Positions 6,826 through 13,780 of a stretch of DNA of 16,122 nt are shown piece by piece (position 1 is the stretch's first letter; each line of letters starts with the position of its first letter). The notes beneath the pieces were generated by a model. The model had not been told where the DNA came from. It was given only the letters and a program-made list of their open reading frames with translations, and ran no database searches. The stretch lies in contig JAPPPC010000110.1 in NCBI GenBank assembly GCA_028817685.1, forward strand, positions 1 to 16,122. Direction: 5' to 3'. This DNA is from Rhodospirillaceae bacterium. Lineage in GTDB: Bacteria > Pseudomonadota > Alphaproteobacteria > UBA8366 > GCA-2717185. The position numbers and the translations under genes are program-made.

Positions 6826-7491
6826 TCAAATCGACGACTGCGATCGCTTCTGCGACTCTATGAATTGCTCCTTTCCAATATTGGCCGCCCGCTCGACCGC
6901 CGGGCGCGCGCCGACGCGCTTGAACCAGGCGCGCAGATTGGCGAATTCCGTCAGATCGATACCGTAGGCCTTGTAACCGCGGATCCAAGGCCAGCAGGCC
7001 ATATCGGCGATGGAATAGTCACCGCCCAGGAAGTCGCGGTCCGACAGGCGCGTGTTCATCACGCCGTACAGCCGGATGACTTCATTGGTGTAGCGTTCGA
7101 TCGCATATTCGATCTTGTCTTTCTTGTAATTGCGAAAATGCGCCGCCTGCCCCGCCATGGGACCGAGCCCTCCCATCTGCCAGAACAGCCATTCCTCGAC
7201 CGCGCTGCGCGCGCGCTGTTCGGCCGGGTAGAACTGGCCCGTCTTGTTACCGAGATATTGCAAGATGGCACCGGACTCGAAGATCGATATCCGTTCGCCG
7301 CCAGGCCCGTCGGGATCGACAATTGCCGGCATACGGCCGTTTGGCGAAATCTTCAGGAACGCCTCGGAGAACTGCCCCTTCTCGCGCAGATTGACGTATT
7401 TTATCTCGTACGGAAGGCCGCATTCTTCCAGCATGAGGGTGATTTTCCAGCCGTTCGGCGTCGGCCAGAAATGCAAATCGATGGGCGCCAT
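6826..7491 (-). CDS. yfcG: YfcG/YghU-type glutathione S-transferase (Nu class, disulfide oxidoreductase-like)
   Basis: This 221-residue protein strongly resembles E. coli YfcG: it shares FWPTPNGWKITLMLEECGLP near the N-terminus, ISPNGRMPAIVD with the cis-proline at 55, IFESGAILQYL with the glutathione-binding E72-S73, EEWLFWQMGGLGPMAGQAAH and SIADMACWPWIRGY. Nu-class GSTs use Thr and Asn near the N-terminus (here T11 and N13) in place of a catalytic cysteine and reduce disulfides using two bound glutathiones. The start at 7491 is preceded by AGGAA at about 8 nt; in-frame codons to 7656 are not conserved and run into the divergent gene. It is the first gene of a two-GST operon. Confidence 0.9.
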   Translation of the reverse strand: MAPIDLHFWPTPNGWKITLMLEECGLPYEIKYVNLREKGQFSEAFLKISPNGRMPAIVDPDGPGGERISIFESGAILQYLGNKTGQFYPAEQRARSAVEEWLFWQMGGLGPMAGQAAHFRNYKKDKIEYAIERYTNEVIRLYGVMNTRLSDRDFLGGDYSIADMACWPWIRGYKAYGIDLTEFANLRAWFKRVGARPAVERAANIGKEQFIESQKRSQSSI

Positions 7492-7521
7492 GTCTTCGTT
7501 TCCTGTAATCGTGGTCGTGGG

Positions 7522-7550
7522 ATTGTAGGCGGCGGGACCGGCAGGCGAAA
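7522..7550 (-). promoter_or_regulatory. Putative promoter of the GST operon
   Basis: On the minus strand TACAAT (7527-7522) matches the sigma-70 -10 at five of six positions and lies 30 bp before the ATG at 7491. The -35 at the 17-bp position, TTTCGC (7550-7545), is poor. It faces away from a similar -10 of the divergent gene. Confidence 0.35.
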
Positions 7551-7555
7551 CCGCA

Positions 7556-7584
7556 TTCCGCCGCGTTCGCGATGTGCCTATAGT
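7556..7584 (+). promoter_or_regulatory. Putative promoter of the TPR-methyltransferase gene
   Basis: TATAGT (7579-7584) matches the -10 consensus at five of six positions, 28 bp before the ATG at 7613. The -35 position at 17-bp spacing reads TTCCGC (7556-7561), a weak match. The whole divergent region between the two genes is 121 bp. Confidence 0.33.
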
Positions 7585-7612
7585 GGGTTCTCCACACTCC
7601 CCGGCCGAGAAC

Positions 7613-9697
7613 ATGTCCCAAAGAGTCACCGTCGCCCAGGCCTTGGAACTGGCCATTCAGCACCATAATGCCGGCCGCTTAGACGACGCGGAGTCGATCT
7701 ACTCGCAAATTCTGGACGCCCTGCCAGACCATCACGACGCGCTGCATCTGCTGGGTCTCGTTGCGCATGAGCGGGAGGAACATGAAAAAGCTGCCGAACT
7801 GATCGGACGGGCGGTCGCACTCGCGCCGCAGGTCGGTGAGATGCATGGCAACCTGGCCCTCGTCCTCCAGGATCTCGGCCGTGACGACGACGCTATCGCG
7901 CATTTCGAAACCGCCCTGTCCCTCAGCCCGGACTTCACCGAAGGGCATCACAATTTGGGTCTCCTCCTTCAGGCGCGCGGCGAACAGGAAGCGGCGCTGG
8001 GCCGTTTTGAGCGTGCGGTCACCCTAGCACCGGACTTCGTGCAAGCGCGCTGCCACTTCGCCGACACACTGCTCAATTGCGGGCAACCCGAGGAGGCGAT
8101 ACCGCATTATCGACACGCCCTGTCGGTCGACCCCAGCCTCGCGCCGGCACACGCCAATCTCGGGACCGCGCTTCTGGCTTGTGGCAACACGGCGGACGCG
8201 CTTGACAGTTTGCGCCGCGCCGTCCGACTGGACCGGGACAGCGATGCGAATTGGGTCGCGCTCGCGGCCGGGATCGAGCGGGTGCGCATCGACTCCCTCA
8301 ACGATGCCTTCCGCGACGAGGTTCTGACGCTGTTGGACCATCAAGCCGTAGATCCGCAGACGGTGGTTCCCGCGATCCTGCCCGCGTTGCACGCGATCTT
8401 GCAGGATGACGGGCCCTTCCCCGACGATCCGCTGCTGCTACGCGCGCTCACACTCAGCCCGTTCCGGGATCTCGACATCGAGGCGACACTGACCGCGCGC
8501 CGCCGCGCATTGCTATGCGCCGCGCCGGAGGCCCTGCCCTTTGCCTGCGCGCTGGCGCAGCACTGCTTTCTGAACGAGTACGTCTTCGCGGTCACCGAAG
8601 CGGAAGAAAATGCGGTCGCCGAATTGGCCGAGACATCCGACCTAGTGCCCATGGCGCTCGCAACCCTCGCCACCTACCGGCCGCTGCACGAACTTGAAGA
8701 TGCGGAACAATGGCCGGATCGGGAGTGGCCGGCGCCCCTGAAGGCTGTCATCCAAAAGCAAGTCACCGAACCGATCGAAGAACGCCGTCTGCGCACCGAA
8801 ATCCCGGCGCTCACACCAATCGAAAATTCGGTCTCGGCAGCCGTGCGCGAACAGTACGAGACGAACCCCTATCCGCGCTGGTCCCGTTTCGCCTCACGCC
8901 ACACCCCAAACCCGATCGGCGAGGTGCTGCGCGGCGCGCCGCTTCATTTCGATCTGGGCGAATATAGCTCGCCTGAAGCACCAGACGTGCTGATCGCTGG
9001 CTGTGGCACGGGACAGCAGCCGCTGTTGGCAGCCAGCCGATATGAAAATGCCGCTATCCTGGCGATCGATCTCAGCTTGAGCAGTCTGAGCTACGCCGTG
9101 CGTAAGACGCGCGACGCCGATATCGGAAATATCGAATACGCTCAGGCGGACATCCTGGCTTTGGGCCAGCTCGACCGGCGCTTCGATCTGATCGAATGCG
9201 TCGGCGTGCTGCATCACCTGGACGACCCTCTGGTCGGCTGGCAGATACTATCCGACTTGCTGCATCCCGGTGGTGTGATGAAGATCGGCTTGTACAGCGA
9301 AGCGGCCCGACAGGACGTGATCGCCGGCCGCGCTCTCATCGCGGAACACGAGCTCGCCGCAACGCCTTCTGGCATCCGCCGCGCCCGCGAACTGGTCGCC
9401 GCAGACCCCGCGCTGGAAAGCCTGCACAAACGGCATAGCTATTACAGTGCGAGCGAATGGCGCGACCTGGTCTTCCACGTTCAGGAGCACCGCTTCACTC
9501 TCTCACAAATCGCCGACGCCCTCATGGCGCTGGACCTGCAATTCCTCGGCTTCGAAATGCGCGACCAGGACACGGTTCGCGCGTTCCGGAAAGGACATGG
9601 CGACCAGGTCACCGACCTCGATGCGTGGCACAGTTTCGAAACCGCCAACCCGGATACGTTCCGCGGCATGTACCAGTTCTGGGTGCGGAAGCGCTAA
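7613..9697 (+). CDS. TPR-repeat / class I SAM-dependent methyltransferase fusion
   Basis: This is a 694-residue cytosolic protein. Residues 5-210 form about six tetratricopeptide repeats with the 34-residue period and usual W/L-G-Y/A-P pattern, for example YSQILDALPDHHDALHLLGL, FETALSLSPDFTEGHHNLGL and YRHALSVDPSLAPAHANLGT. A helical middle region (about 220-400) has no motif I know. YETNPYPRW (415-423) introduces the methyltransferase, whose motif I is DVLIAGCGTG (458-467), the SAM-ribose acidic residue sits in ILAIDLSLSSL, and CVGVLHHLDDP (529-539) plus LLHPGGVMKIGLYS complete the Rossmann fold. The N-P-Y-P-R-W/class I pairing is a recognisable bacterial family, but its substrate is not established. 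The ATG at 7613 is preferred to the GTG at 7574. The stop overlaps the convergent reductase gene. Confidence 0.88.
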   Translation: MSQRVTVAQALELAIQHHNAGRLDDAESIYSQILDALPDHHDALHLLGLVAHEREEHEKAAELIGRAVALAPQVGEMHGNLALVLQDLGRDDDAIAHFETALSLSPDFTEGHHNLGLLLQARGEQEAALGRFERAVTLAPDFVQARCHFADTLLNCGQPEEAIPHYRHALSVDPSLAPAHANLGTALLACGNTADALDSLRRAVRLDRDSDANWVALAAGIERVRIDSLNDAFRDEVLTLLDHQAVDPQTVVPAILPALHAILQDDGPFPDDPLLLRALTLSPFRDLDIEATLTARRRALLCAAPEALPFACALAQHCFLNEYVFAVTEAEENAVAELAETSDLVPMALATLATYRPLHELEDAEQWPDREWPAPLKAVIQKQVTEPIEERRLRTEIPALTPIENSVSAAVREQYETNPYPRWSRFASRHTPNPIGEVLRGAPLHFDLGEYSSPEAPDVLIAGCGTGQQPLLAASRYENAAILAIDLSLSSLSYAVRKTRDADIGNIEYAQADILALGQLDRRFDLIECVGVLHHLDDPLVGWQILSDLLHPGGVMKIGLYSEAARQDVIAGRALIAEHELAATPSGIRRARELVAADPALESLHKRHSYYSASEWRDLVFHVQEHRFTLSQIADALMALDLQFLGFEMRDQDTVRAFRKGHGDQVTDLDAWHSFETANPDTFRGMYQFWVRKR

Positions 9698-10701
9698 TCC
9701 GACAGCTTCACGACCAGCTTCCCGGTCGACGTCCCCTCGAACAACATGGTCAATCCCTCCGGCGCCCTTTCCAGCCCGTCGAGCACGTGCAGCTTCTGCT
9801 TCAGGTCGCCGGATTTCAGCTTTTCCGACAGCCAGCGCCGTGCCTCGCCATAGCTGTCCTGGAAGTCGGAAACGATGAAGCCTTCCATGCGGGCACGCTT
9901 GCCGATCAGCATGCCGATATTCGTGATACCATAGAGTTCCGCTGCGGCGGTCTGCGAAATGCGCCCGCAGATCACCACCCGCCCCTTGTGGCGCAAGGCG
10001 CCGAGGGCAGCGTCCAGTGTGGGCCCGCCGACATTGTCGAAATAGACGTCGATCCCGTCCGGACAGGACTGCGCGATGGCGTCGGCAAGATCGGGCACCG
10101 CCTTGTAGTCGATCGACGCGTCGTAGCCGAGTTCCTCGGTGATGAATCGGCACTTCTCCGGTCCGCCGGCGATCCCGACGACGCGGCAGCCTTCCAACCG
10201 GGCGACCTGCCCCGCGACTTGTCCGACCCCGCCCGCGGCGCCGGAAACGAGCACCGTCTCGCCCGCCGCGATGTTGCCGACTGCGCGCATCCCGAACCAG
10301 GCGGTCAGCGCCGTCGTGCCGAGCGGCCCGATCCAGTCCTCCAGCGACCCCAGCTCGAGATCGACCTTGTGCATGCCTTCCGGGCCCAAGGTCGGGTGGG
10401 TTTGCCAGCCGACCCGCGCCATCACATAGTCGCCCGCGGCAATACCGTCGATGCGGCTCTCGACGACCCGCGCGATGCCGCCCGCACGCATGACATCTCC
10501 GATCTCGACCGGTGGTACGTAGCCGGGGTCCTCTTTCAGCCAGACCCGCATCGCCGGGTCGACGGAAACGTAGACCGTCTCCAGCAGCGCCTCGTCCGGA
10601 TCTGGCTGGCGGATCGATGTCACCGCCTCCTCGAAATGTTCCGGTCCGGCGAGACCTTCCGGCCGCGCCTTCAGTTTCAATTGCCGGTTCGCGTTGCGCA
10701 T
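9694..10701 (-). CDS. NADPH-dependent medium-chain reductase (CurA/prostaglandin reductase type)
   Basis: This 335-residue cytosolic enzyme belongs to the zinc-independent LTB4-dehydrogenase/CurA branch of the medium-chain dehydrogenase superfamily, which reduces activated carbon-carbon double bonds with NADPH. The N-terminal GroES-like domain has VYVSVDPAMRVWLKEDPGYV, then GPLGTTALTAWFGMRAVGNI and the nucleotide-binding GAAGGVGQVAGQVARLEGCR. KCRFITEELGYDASIDYK and VYFDNVGGPTLDAALGALR are hallmark blocks of this branch. No zinc ligands are seen. The start is the ATG at 10701, with GGGAGAGG immediately upstream; the in-frame extension to 10761 is unconserved. Its TAG shares CTAA (9694-9697) with the stop of the convergent gene. 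It is divergent from the cyclase gene. Confidence 0.92.
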   Translation of the reverse strand: MRNANRQLKLKARPEGLAGPEHFEEAVTSIRQPDPDEALLETVYVSVDPAMRVWLKEDPGYVPPVEIGDVMRAGGIARVVESRIDGIAAGDYVMARVGWQTHPTLGPEGMHKVDLELGSLEDWIGPLGTTALTAWFGMRAVGNIAAGETVLVSGAAGGVGQVAGQVARLEGCRVVGIAGGPEKCRFITEELGYDASIDYKAVPDLADAIAQSCPDGIDVYFDNVGGPTLDAALGALRHKGRVVICGRISQTAAAELYGITNIGMLIGKRARMEGFIVSDFQDSYGEARRWLSEKLKSGDLKQKLHVLDGLERAPEGLTMLFEGTSTGKLVVKLSD

Positions 10702-10726
10702 CGTTCCTCTCCCTGACTGCCCGTCC

Positions 10727-10755
10727 AATTTATTTCGCCCGGGCGATCCCATAAA
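10727..10755 (-). promoter_or_regulatory. Putative promoter of the CurA-type reductase with internal palindrome
   Basis: On the minus strand TTTATG (10755-10750) and TAAATT (10732-10727) are 17 bp apart, matching the consensus at three and four of six positions. The -10 is 25 bp before the ATG at 10701. The spacer holds the 12-bp palindrome at 10735-10746. Confidence 0.3.
10735..10746. promoter_or_regulatory. 12-bp perfect palindrome in a divergent promoter region (candidate operator)
   Basis: TCGCCCGGGCGA is its own reverse complement and lies in the 89-bp gap between the divergent reductase and cyclase genes, where a shared regulator would bind. Such palindromes are not rare in GC-rich DNA, so position is the main argument. 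No regulator gene is adjacent. Confidence 0.35.
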
Positions 10756-10790
10756 CTGCAATTCGATCTTCCGAACTGAAAGGCATCCCG

Positions 10791-11693
10791 ATGACGAATT
10801 GTATCCACGACCATGCGCGCTGGGGCGCGGGCGATCAATTGGGCGCCGGCCACCTGCTGACGGCAGAGACCACCTTGGCCGCGCTGGGATCGGTGAAGGA
10901 AGGTCGGATATACGATCTGAGCCACGTCATCGAGATGGGCGCCCCGAAGATCGAACCGGTGCAGCTGCCCTACGTCATCACCTCCTCGGCGACGGCGCAG
11001 AACGGCATCAAGCGCCGGCGCACGCTGGGTGCGGAGAACGATGCCGGCTCCAATTTGGAACGGATCGAGATGACCACCCATGTGGGCACGCATATCGACG
11101 CGCTGGGACATTTCACCAAGGGCGATGCGATGTATGGCGGCCGCAGTGCCGACGACGAGGTCGGCGACTGGGGGTTGGAGAATCTCGGCATCGAGCACGC
11201 ACCATCGATCATCACCCGCGGCGTCTGCATCGACGTCTCCACGCTGGACGGCGGCGAGTTTCTGGAAGCCGGACGCGCCGTCACCCGCGACGATCTGCAG
11301 CGTGCATTGGACCAGGCCGACGTCGGCCTGCAACCGGGCGACGTTTTCTGTCTCAATACCGGCTGGGGCCGGTTCTTCATGGAAGACAACGACCGCTATG
11401 TCGGTGGCGAGCCGGGAATCGAGATCGGCGCGGCGGAATGGCTAACGAGCCAGGACGTGGTCGCGATCTGCTGCGACAACATGGCGATCGAGGTGCTGCC
11501 CGGCACCGAGCACCCGAAGATCTCGATGCCGGTGCACCAGCACGCGCTCGTCGAGGCCGGCGTCTATCTGGTCGAGAATTTGATGATGGACGATCTGGTG
11601 CGCGACGCGGTCACGACCTTCTGCTTCATCCTGCTACCGACAAAATACAAGGGCGCGACGGGCTGCCCGGTGCGTCCGGTGGCGGTCGTCTGA
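10791..11693 (+). CDS. Cyclase family protein (kynurenine formamidase-like metal hydrolase)
   Basis: This 300-residue cytosolic hydrolase belongs to the putative cyclase/KynB-like family (PF04199). The metal-binding signature H-x-G-T-H-x-D-x-x-x-H is intact: HVGTHIDALGHF puts His97, His101, Asp103 and His107 in place. IYDLSHVIEMGAPKI (40-54) is the usual opening strand, and AICCDNMAIEVLPG and PVHQHALVEAGVYLVENL are conserved late blocks of the longer, about 300-residue group rather than the short KynB group. Members hydrolyse amides or lactones in aromatic and isatin-type catabolism; the substrate here is unknown and no kynurenine gene is nearby. GAAAGG is 8 nt before the ATG. It is divergent from a CurA-type reductase and 29 bp from the convergent reductase gene. 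Confidence 0.9.
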   Translation: MTNCIHDHARWGAGDQLGAGHLLTAETTLAALGSVKEGRIYDLSHVIEMGAPKIEPVQLPYVITSSATAQNGIKRRRTLGAENDAGSNLERIEMTTHVGTHIDALGHFTKGDAMYGGRSADDEVGDWGLENLGIEHAPSIITRGVCIDVSTLDGGEFLEAGRAVTRDDLQRALDQADVGLQPGDVFCLNTGWGRFFMEDNDRYVGGEPGIEIGAAEWLTSQDVVAICCDNMAIEVLPGTEHPKISMPVHQHALVEAGVYLVENLMMDDLVRDAVTTFCFILLPTKYKGATGCPVRPVAVV

Positions 11694-11722
11694 GCTGGAC
11701 TAGCGAGCCAAACGGGGGACGC

Positions 11723-12712
11723 CTAAAGCTCGACCACCACCTTGCCATTTGCCTGACCACCCGCCAGCCGCTCATAAGCAGCACCCACCTCGGCAAGCCC
11801 GAAACGCGGCGAGTCGAGCAGCGGCCGTAATGCACCGGCGTCCACGATCTCAGCGAGCCGTGTGAGGATCGCCCCATGTGCTTCGCGCTGATGGTCGTGC
11901 AGCATCGGGATCAGCATGAAGACCACGTGCAGGGACAACCCCTTGAAATGGACCGGTGTCAGGTCGAGCTCCAGCAAAGAAACCGTGGAGGCGATCTGGC
12001 CGTTCAGCGCGGCGGCCTCGAACGAGTTCGCCATGTTTGCACCGCCGACGGAATCGAACACGACGTCAAACCCAGCGCCGCCCGTATGTTGGGCGACATA
12101 ATCCGCAACGCTCTCGGTCCGGTAGTTGATCACCGTGGCACCGTACCCTTCGACGATTTCCGCCTGCGTGGCACCGCCGACGGTCGCGAAGACCTCGGCG
12201 CCCTCATGCTTGGCCAGTTGGGTGGCGACATGACCGACGCCGCCCGCGCCACCGTGCACGAGAACCGTGTGCCCGGCCTTCACCCCGGCGCGCTGGAGGC
12301 CCTCATAGGCGGTGATGCCGACAAGCGGTAGGGCCGCCGCCTCGCGCATCAACAACGACGCCGGTTTGTGGGCGATCAGCCGGGCATCGGCCGGCATGTA
12401 TTCGGCCAGCGCGCCCTGCAGATCGCCGAGCCCGCCGGCGCAGCCATAGACCTCGTCGCCCGGCGCGAAACCGGTGACATCAGGGCCGACCGCGTCGACG
12501 GTCCCGGCAAAGTCCATACCCAGCACGGCGGGCAGGTCCGGTGAAAGCGGCAGCTCCGTCTGCCCCATCCGGCGGATCATTGTGTCGACCGTGTTGACGC
12601 TGGTGGCGGCAACGCGAACAAGCACTTGCCCAGCCGCCGGCGTGGGCTTGGTCATTTCGGTTTGCTGGAATTCGGCGCTTTCGCCATAGGCGTTCAGGAC
12701 CATCGCTTTCAT
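11723..12712 (-). CDS. Zinc-independent quinone oxidoreductase-type medium-chain dehydrogenase
   Basis: This 329-residue enzyme is a quinone oxidoreductase-like member of the medium-chain dehydrogenase family. The GroES-like domain carries VLVRVAATSVNTVDTMIRR and PAVLGMDFAGTVDAVGPDV; the N-T-V-D segment replaces the zinc-binding cysteine of true alcohol dehydrogenases. AAALPLVGITAYEGLQ and the Rossmann motif VLVHGGAGGVGHVATQLAKH with FDVVFDSVGGANM follow, and the C-terminus is NGKVVVEL. NADPH-dependent reduction of quinones or enones is the family activity. GGAGAGATGCG precedes the ATG at 12712. Upstream lies the unusual AT-rich inverted-repeat element (12749-12818), which probably contains its promoter. 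It is separated from the metal operon by the terminator at 12852-12876, so it is likely transcribed on its own. Confidence 0.9.
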   Translation of the reverse strand: MKAMVLNAYGESAEFQQTEMTKPTPAAGQVLVRVAATSVNTVDTMIRRMGQTELPLSPDLPAVLGMDFAGTVDAVGPDVTGFAPGDEVYGCAGGLGDLQGALAEYMPADARLIAHKPASLLMREAAALPLVGITAYEGLQRAGVKAGHTVLVHGGAGGVGHVATQLAKHEGAEVFATVGGATQAEIVEGYGATVINYRTESVADYVAQHTGGAGFDVVFDSVGGANMANSFEAAALNGQIASTVSLLELDLTPVHFKGLSLHVVFMLIPMLHDHQREAHGAILTRLAEIVDAGALRPLLDSPRFGLAEVGAAYERLAGGQANGKVVVEL

Positions 12713-12748
12713 CGCATCTCTCCAAGTGGATGATTGGTTGGTCCGAAA

Positions 12749-12818
12749 GGTATTATTTAATTTCTATATGAAAATGCCGCTAAATTAGAAACAGTATTCC
12801 GTTTAATTAAATAATACC
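12749..12818. repeat. AT-rich 70-bp element with 14-bp perfect inverted repeats
   Basis: GGTATTATTTAATT (12749-12762) and AATTAAATAATACC (12805-12818) are exact reverse complements around a 42-bp AT-rich spacer, in an otherwise GC-rich window. On the minus strand the spacer contains a promoter-like pair, TTTCTA (12791-12786) and TATAGA (12768-12763), spaced 17 bp and pointing to the reductase gene. The arms would then flank the promoter, as two half-sites for a looping repressor would. A small non-autonomous transposon remnant is the alternative; no target-site duplication is visible. Confidence 0.6.
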
Positions 12819-12851
12819 CTGCCTGGCATCCAACGCCCGTATATGTTGGAT

Positions 12852-12876
12852 AAAAATTAGCGTCGGCGTGCGACGC
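12852..12876 (-). terminator. Intrinsic terminator of the metal-uptake/dioxygenase operon
   Basis: On the minus strand GCGTCG (12876-12871), a CACGC loop and CGACGC (12865-12860) make a 6-bp GC-rich hairpin, followed at once by TAATTTTT (12859-12852). It begins 13 bp after the dioxygenase stop codon and is correctly placed and oriented to end that operon. Confidence 0.75.
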
Positions 12877-12889
12877 CCGCCGGATCACA

Positions 12890-13750
12890 TCAGGCCTGAA
12901 ATTCTGGCCAGGCCCCCTGACTGGAGATCGTCGTGCGCTGCATGAGCCGGCGGTGCTTTGCCGCGTCATAGGCAGTGGCACGGTGCACAGCGGCCTGATT
13001 GTCCCAGACGATAACGTCGCCGGTACGCCATTCGTGGCGCAGGCAATTCTCGGGGATAGTCGCTCGTTCCAATAGGTCATCCAGCAGGGCGCGACTCTTC
13101 TCTTCCGGCCAGCCGACGATGCTGCTGGCATGTGCCCCAACCAGGACGGACTTCTTGCCGTTTCCGGCATTTGTCCGCACCAACTTATGCCGGACCGGCG
13201 GATAGGGAGAGCGTTCTTCCGGCGTATATTCGTAACCGACCAGCGCCCGGCCGCGCACGAAATCATGCTCGACAACGAGCGCGTCCAACTCCGCTTTCTG
13301 TTCATCGGACAAGCTGGCATAGGCAGCACGGGTCGACGCAAACTCGGTCGCCCCGCCCTCCGGCGGAACCTCACGCGCCGACAAGATCGAACACAAGGAC
13401 GGGATCGCTTTGAAACTGCTGTCGGAATGCCAAAGATAGTTGGCCTTCTGATAGGCCATGCGCCGATCGTCCAGTGGGATCGGCTCGCCGGTCTTAATGT
13501 CGAGATTCGACTGACGCGCGAAAACGGTTCCTTTCGCGGGATTGGCGGTCACCGTCGGTTCGCACGGGCCGAACCGTTCGCTGAACGCAATTTGCGTTTG
13601 GTCGTCGAGCGCCTGGTCCGGAAAGATCAGGATCGAATAGTCATCGAACGCCTGACGTATCTGCTTAAAGGTCACGAAATCGAGTGGACTGGCGATATCA
13701 ACGCCGGTCACCCGGGCGCCGAAATGCGCGGTCAACGGGTCTATCTGCAC
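12890..13750 (-). CDS. TauD/TfdA family Fe(II)/2-oxoglutarate-dependent dioxygenase
   Basis: This 286-residue cytosolic dioxygenase couples 2-oxoglutarate decarboxylation to oxidation of an organic substrate. The iron ligands are visible as H108-x-D110 in YLWHSDSSF and His256 in NQAAVHRATAYD; Arg267, eleven residues after His256, fits the 2-oxoglutarate-binding position, and RLMQRTTI closes the fold. VTGVDIASPLDF near the N-terminus and ILIFPDQALDDQTQIAFSERFGP are family blocks, closest in feel to TfdA-type members. The substrate is unknown: sulfonates, aryloxyacids and other carboxylates are all used in the family. The start is a GTG at 13750 with GAGGA about 9 nt upstream and an in-frame stop just before it. 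It lies 30 bp downstream of the ZnuB-like permease and is followed by a good terminator, so it looks like the last gene of the metal-uptake operon. Confidence 0.9.
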   Translation of the reverse strand: MQIDPLTAHFGARVTGVDIASPLDFVTFKQIRQAFDDYSILIFPDQALDDQTQIAFSERFGPCEPTVTANPAKGTVFARQSNLDIKTGEPIPLDDRRMAYQKANYLWHSDSSFKAIPSLCSILSAREVPPEGGATEFASTRAAYASLSDEQKAELDALVVEHDFVRGRALVGYEYTPEERSPYPPVRHKLVRTNAGNGKKSVLVGAHASSIVGWPEEKSRALLDDLLERATIPENCLRHEWRTGDVIVWDNQAAVHRATAYDAAKHRRLMQRTTISSQGAWPEFQA

Positions 13751-13780
13751 GGTCTAGCATCCTCGCACGGTTGCGCAGCG

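Noticed and set aside
6814..7668. 284-codon plus-strand open frame
   Set aside because: It is antisense to the YfcG-like GST, which has clear homology; the product shows no motif.
9457..10716. 419-codon open frame on the plus strand
   Set aside because: It overlaps the end of the methyltransferase and is antisense to the whole reductase; its product is Arg/Pro/His-rich with no family motif. It is a GC-bias shadow.
11694..11722. Terminator between the cyclase and the convergent reductase
   Set aside because: The 29-bp gap contains no inverted repeat or T-run.
10694..11830. 378-codon plus-strand open frame
   Set aside because: It overlaps the cyclase gene in another frame and its translation is arginine- and glycine-rich without domains; the cyclase frame has the intact metal motif.
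12828..12851. Hairpin ATCCAAC / GTTGGAT with 10-nt loop
   Set aside because: It lacks a T-run in the relevant direction and lies just past a better terminator; it may be incidental.
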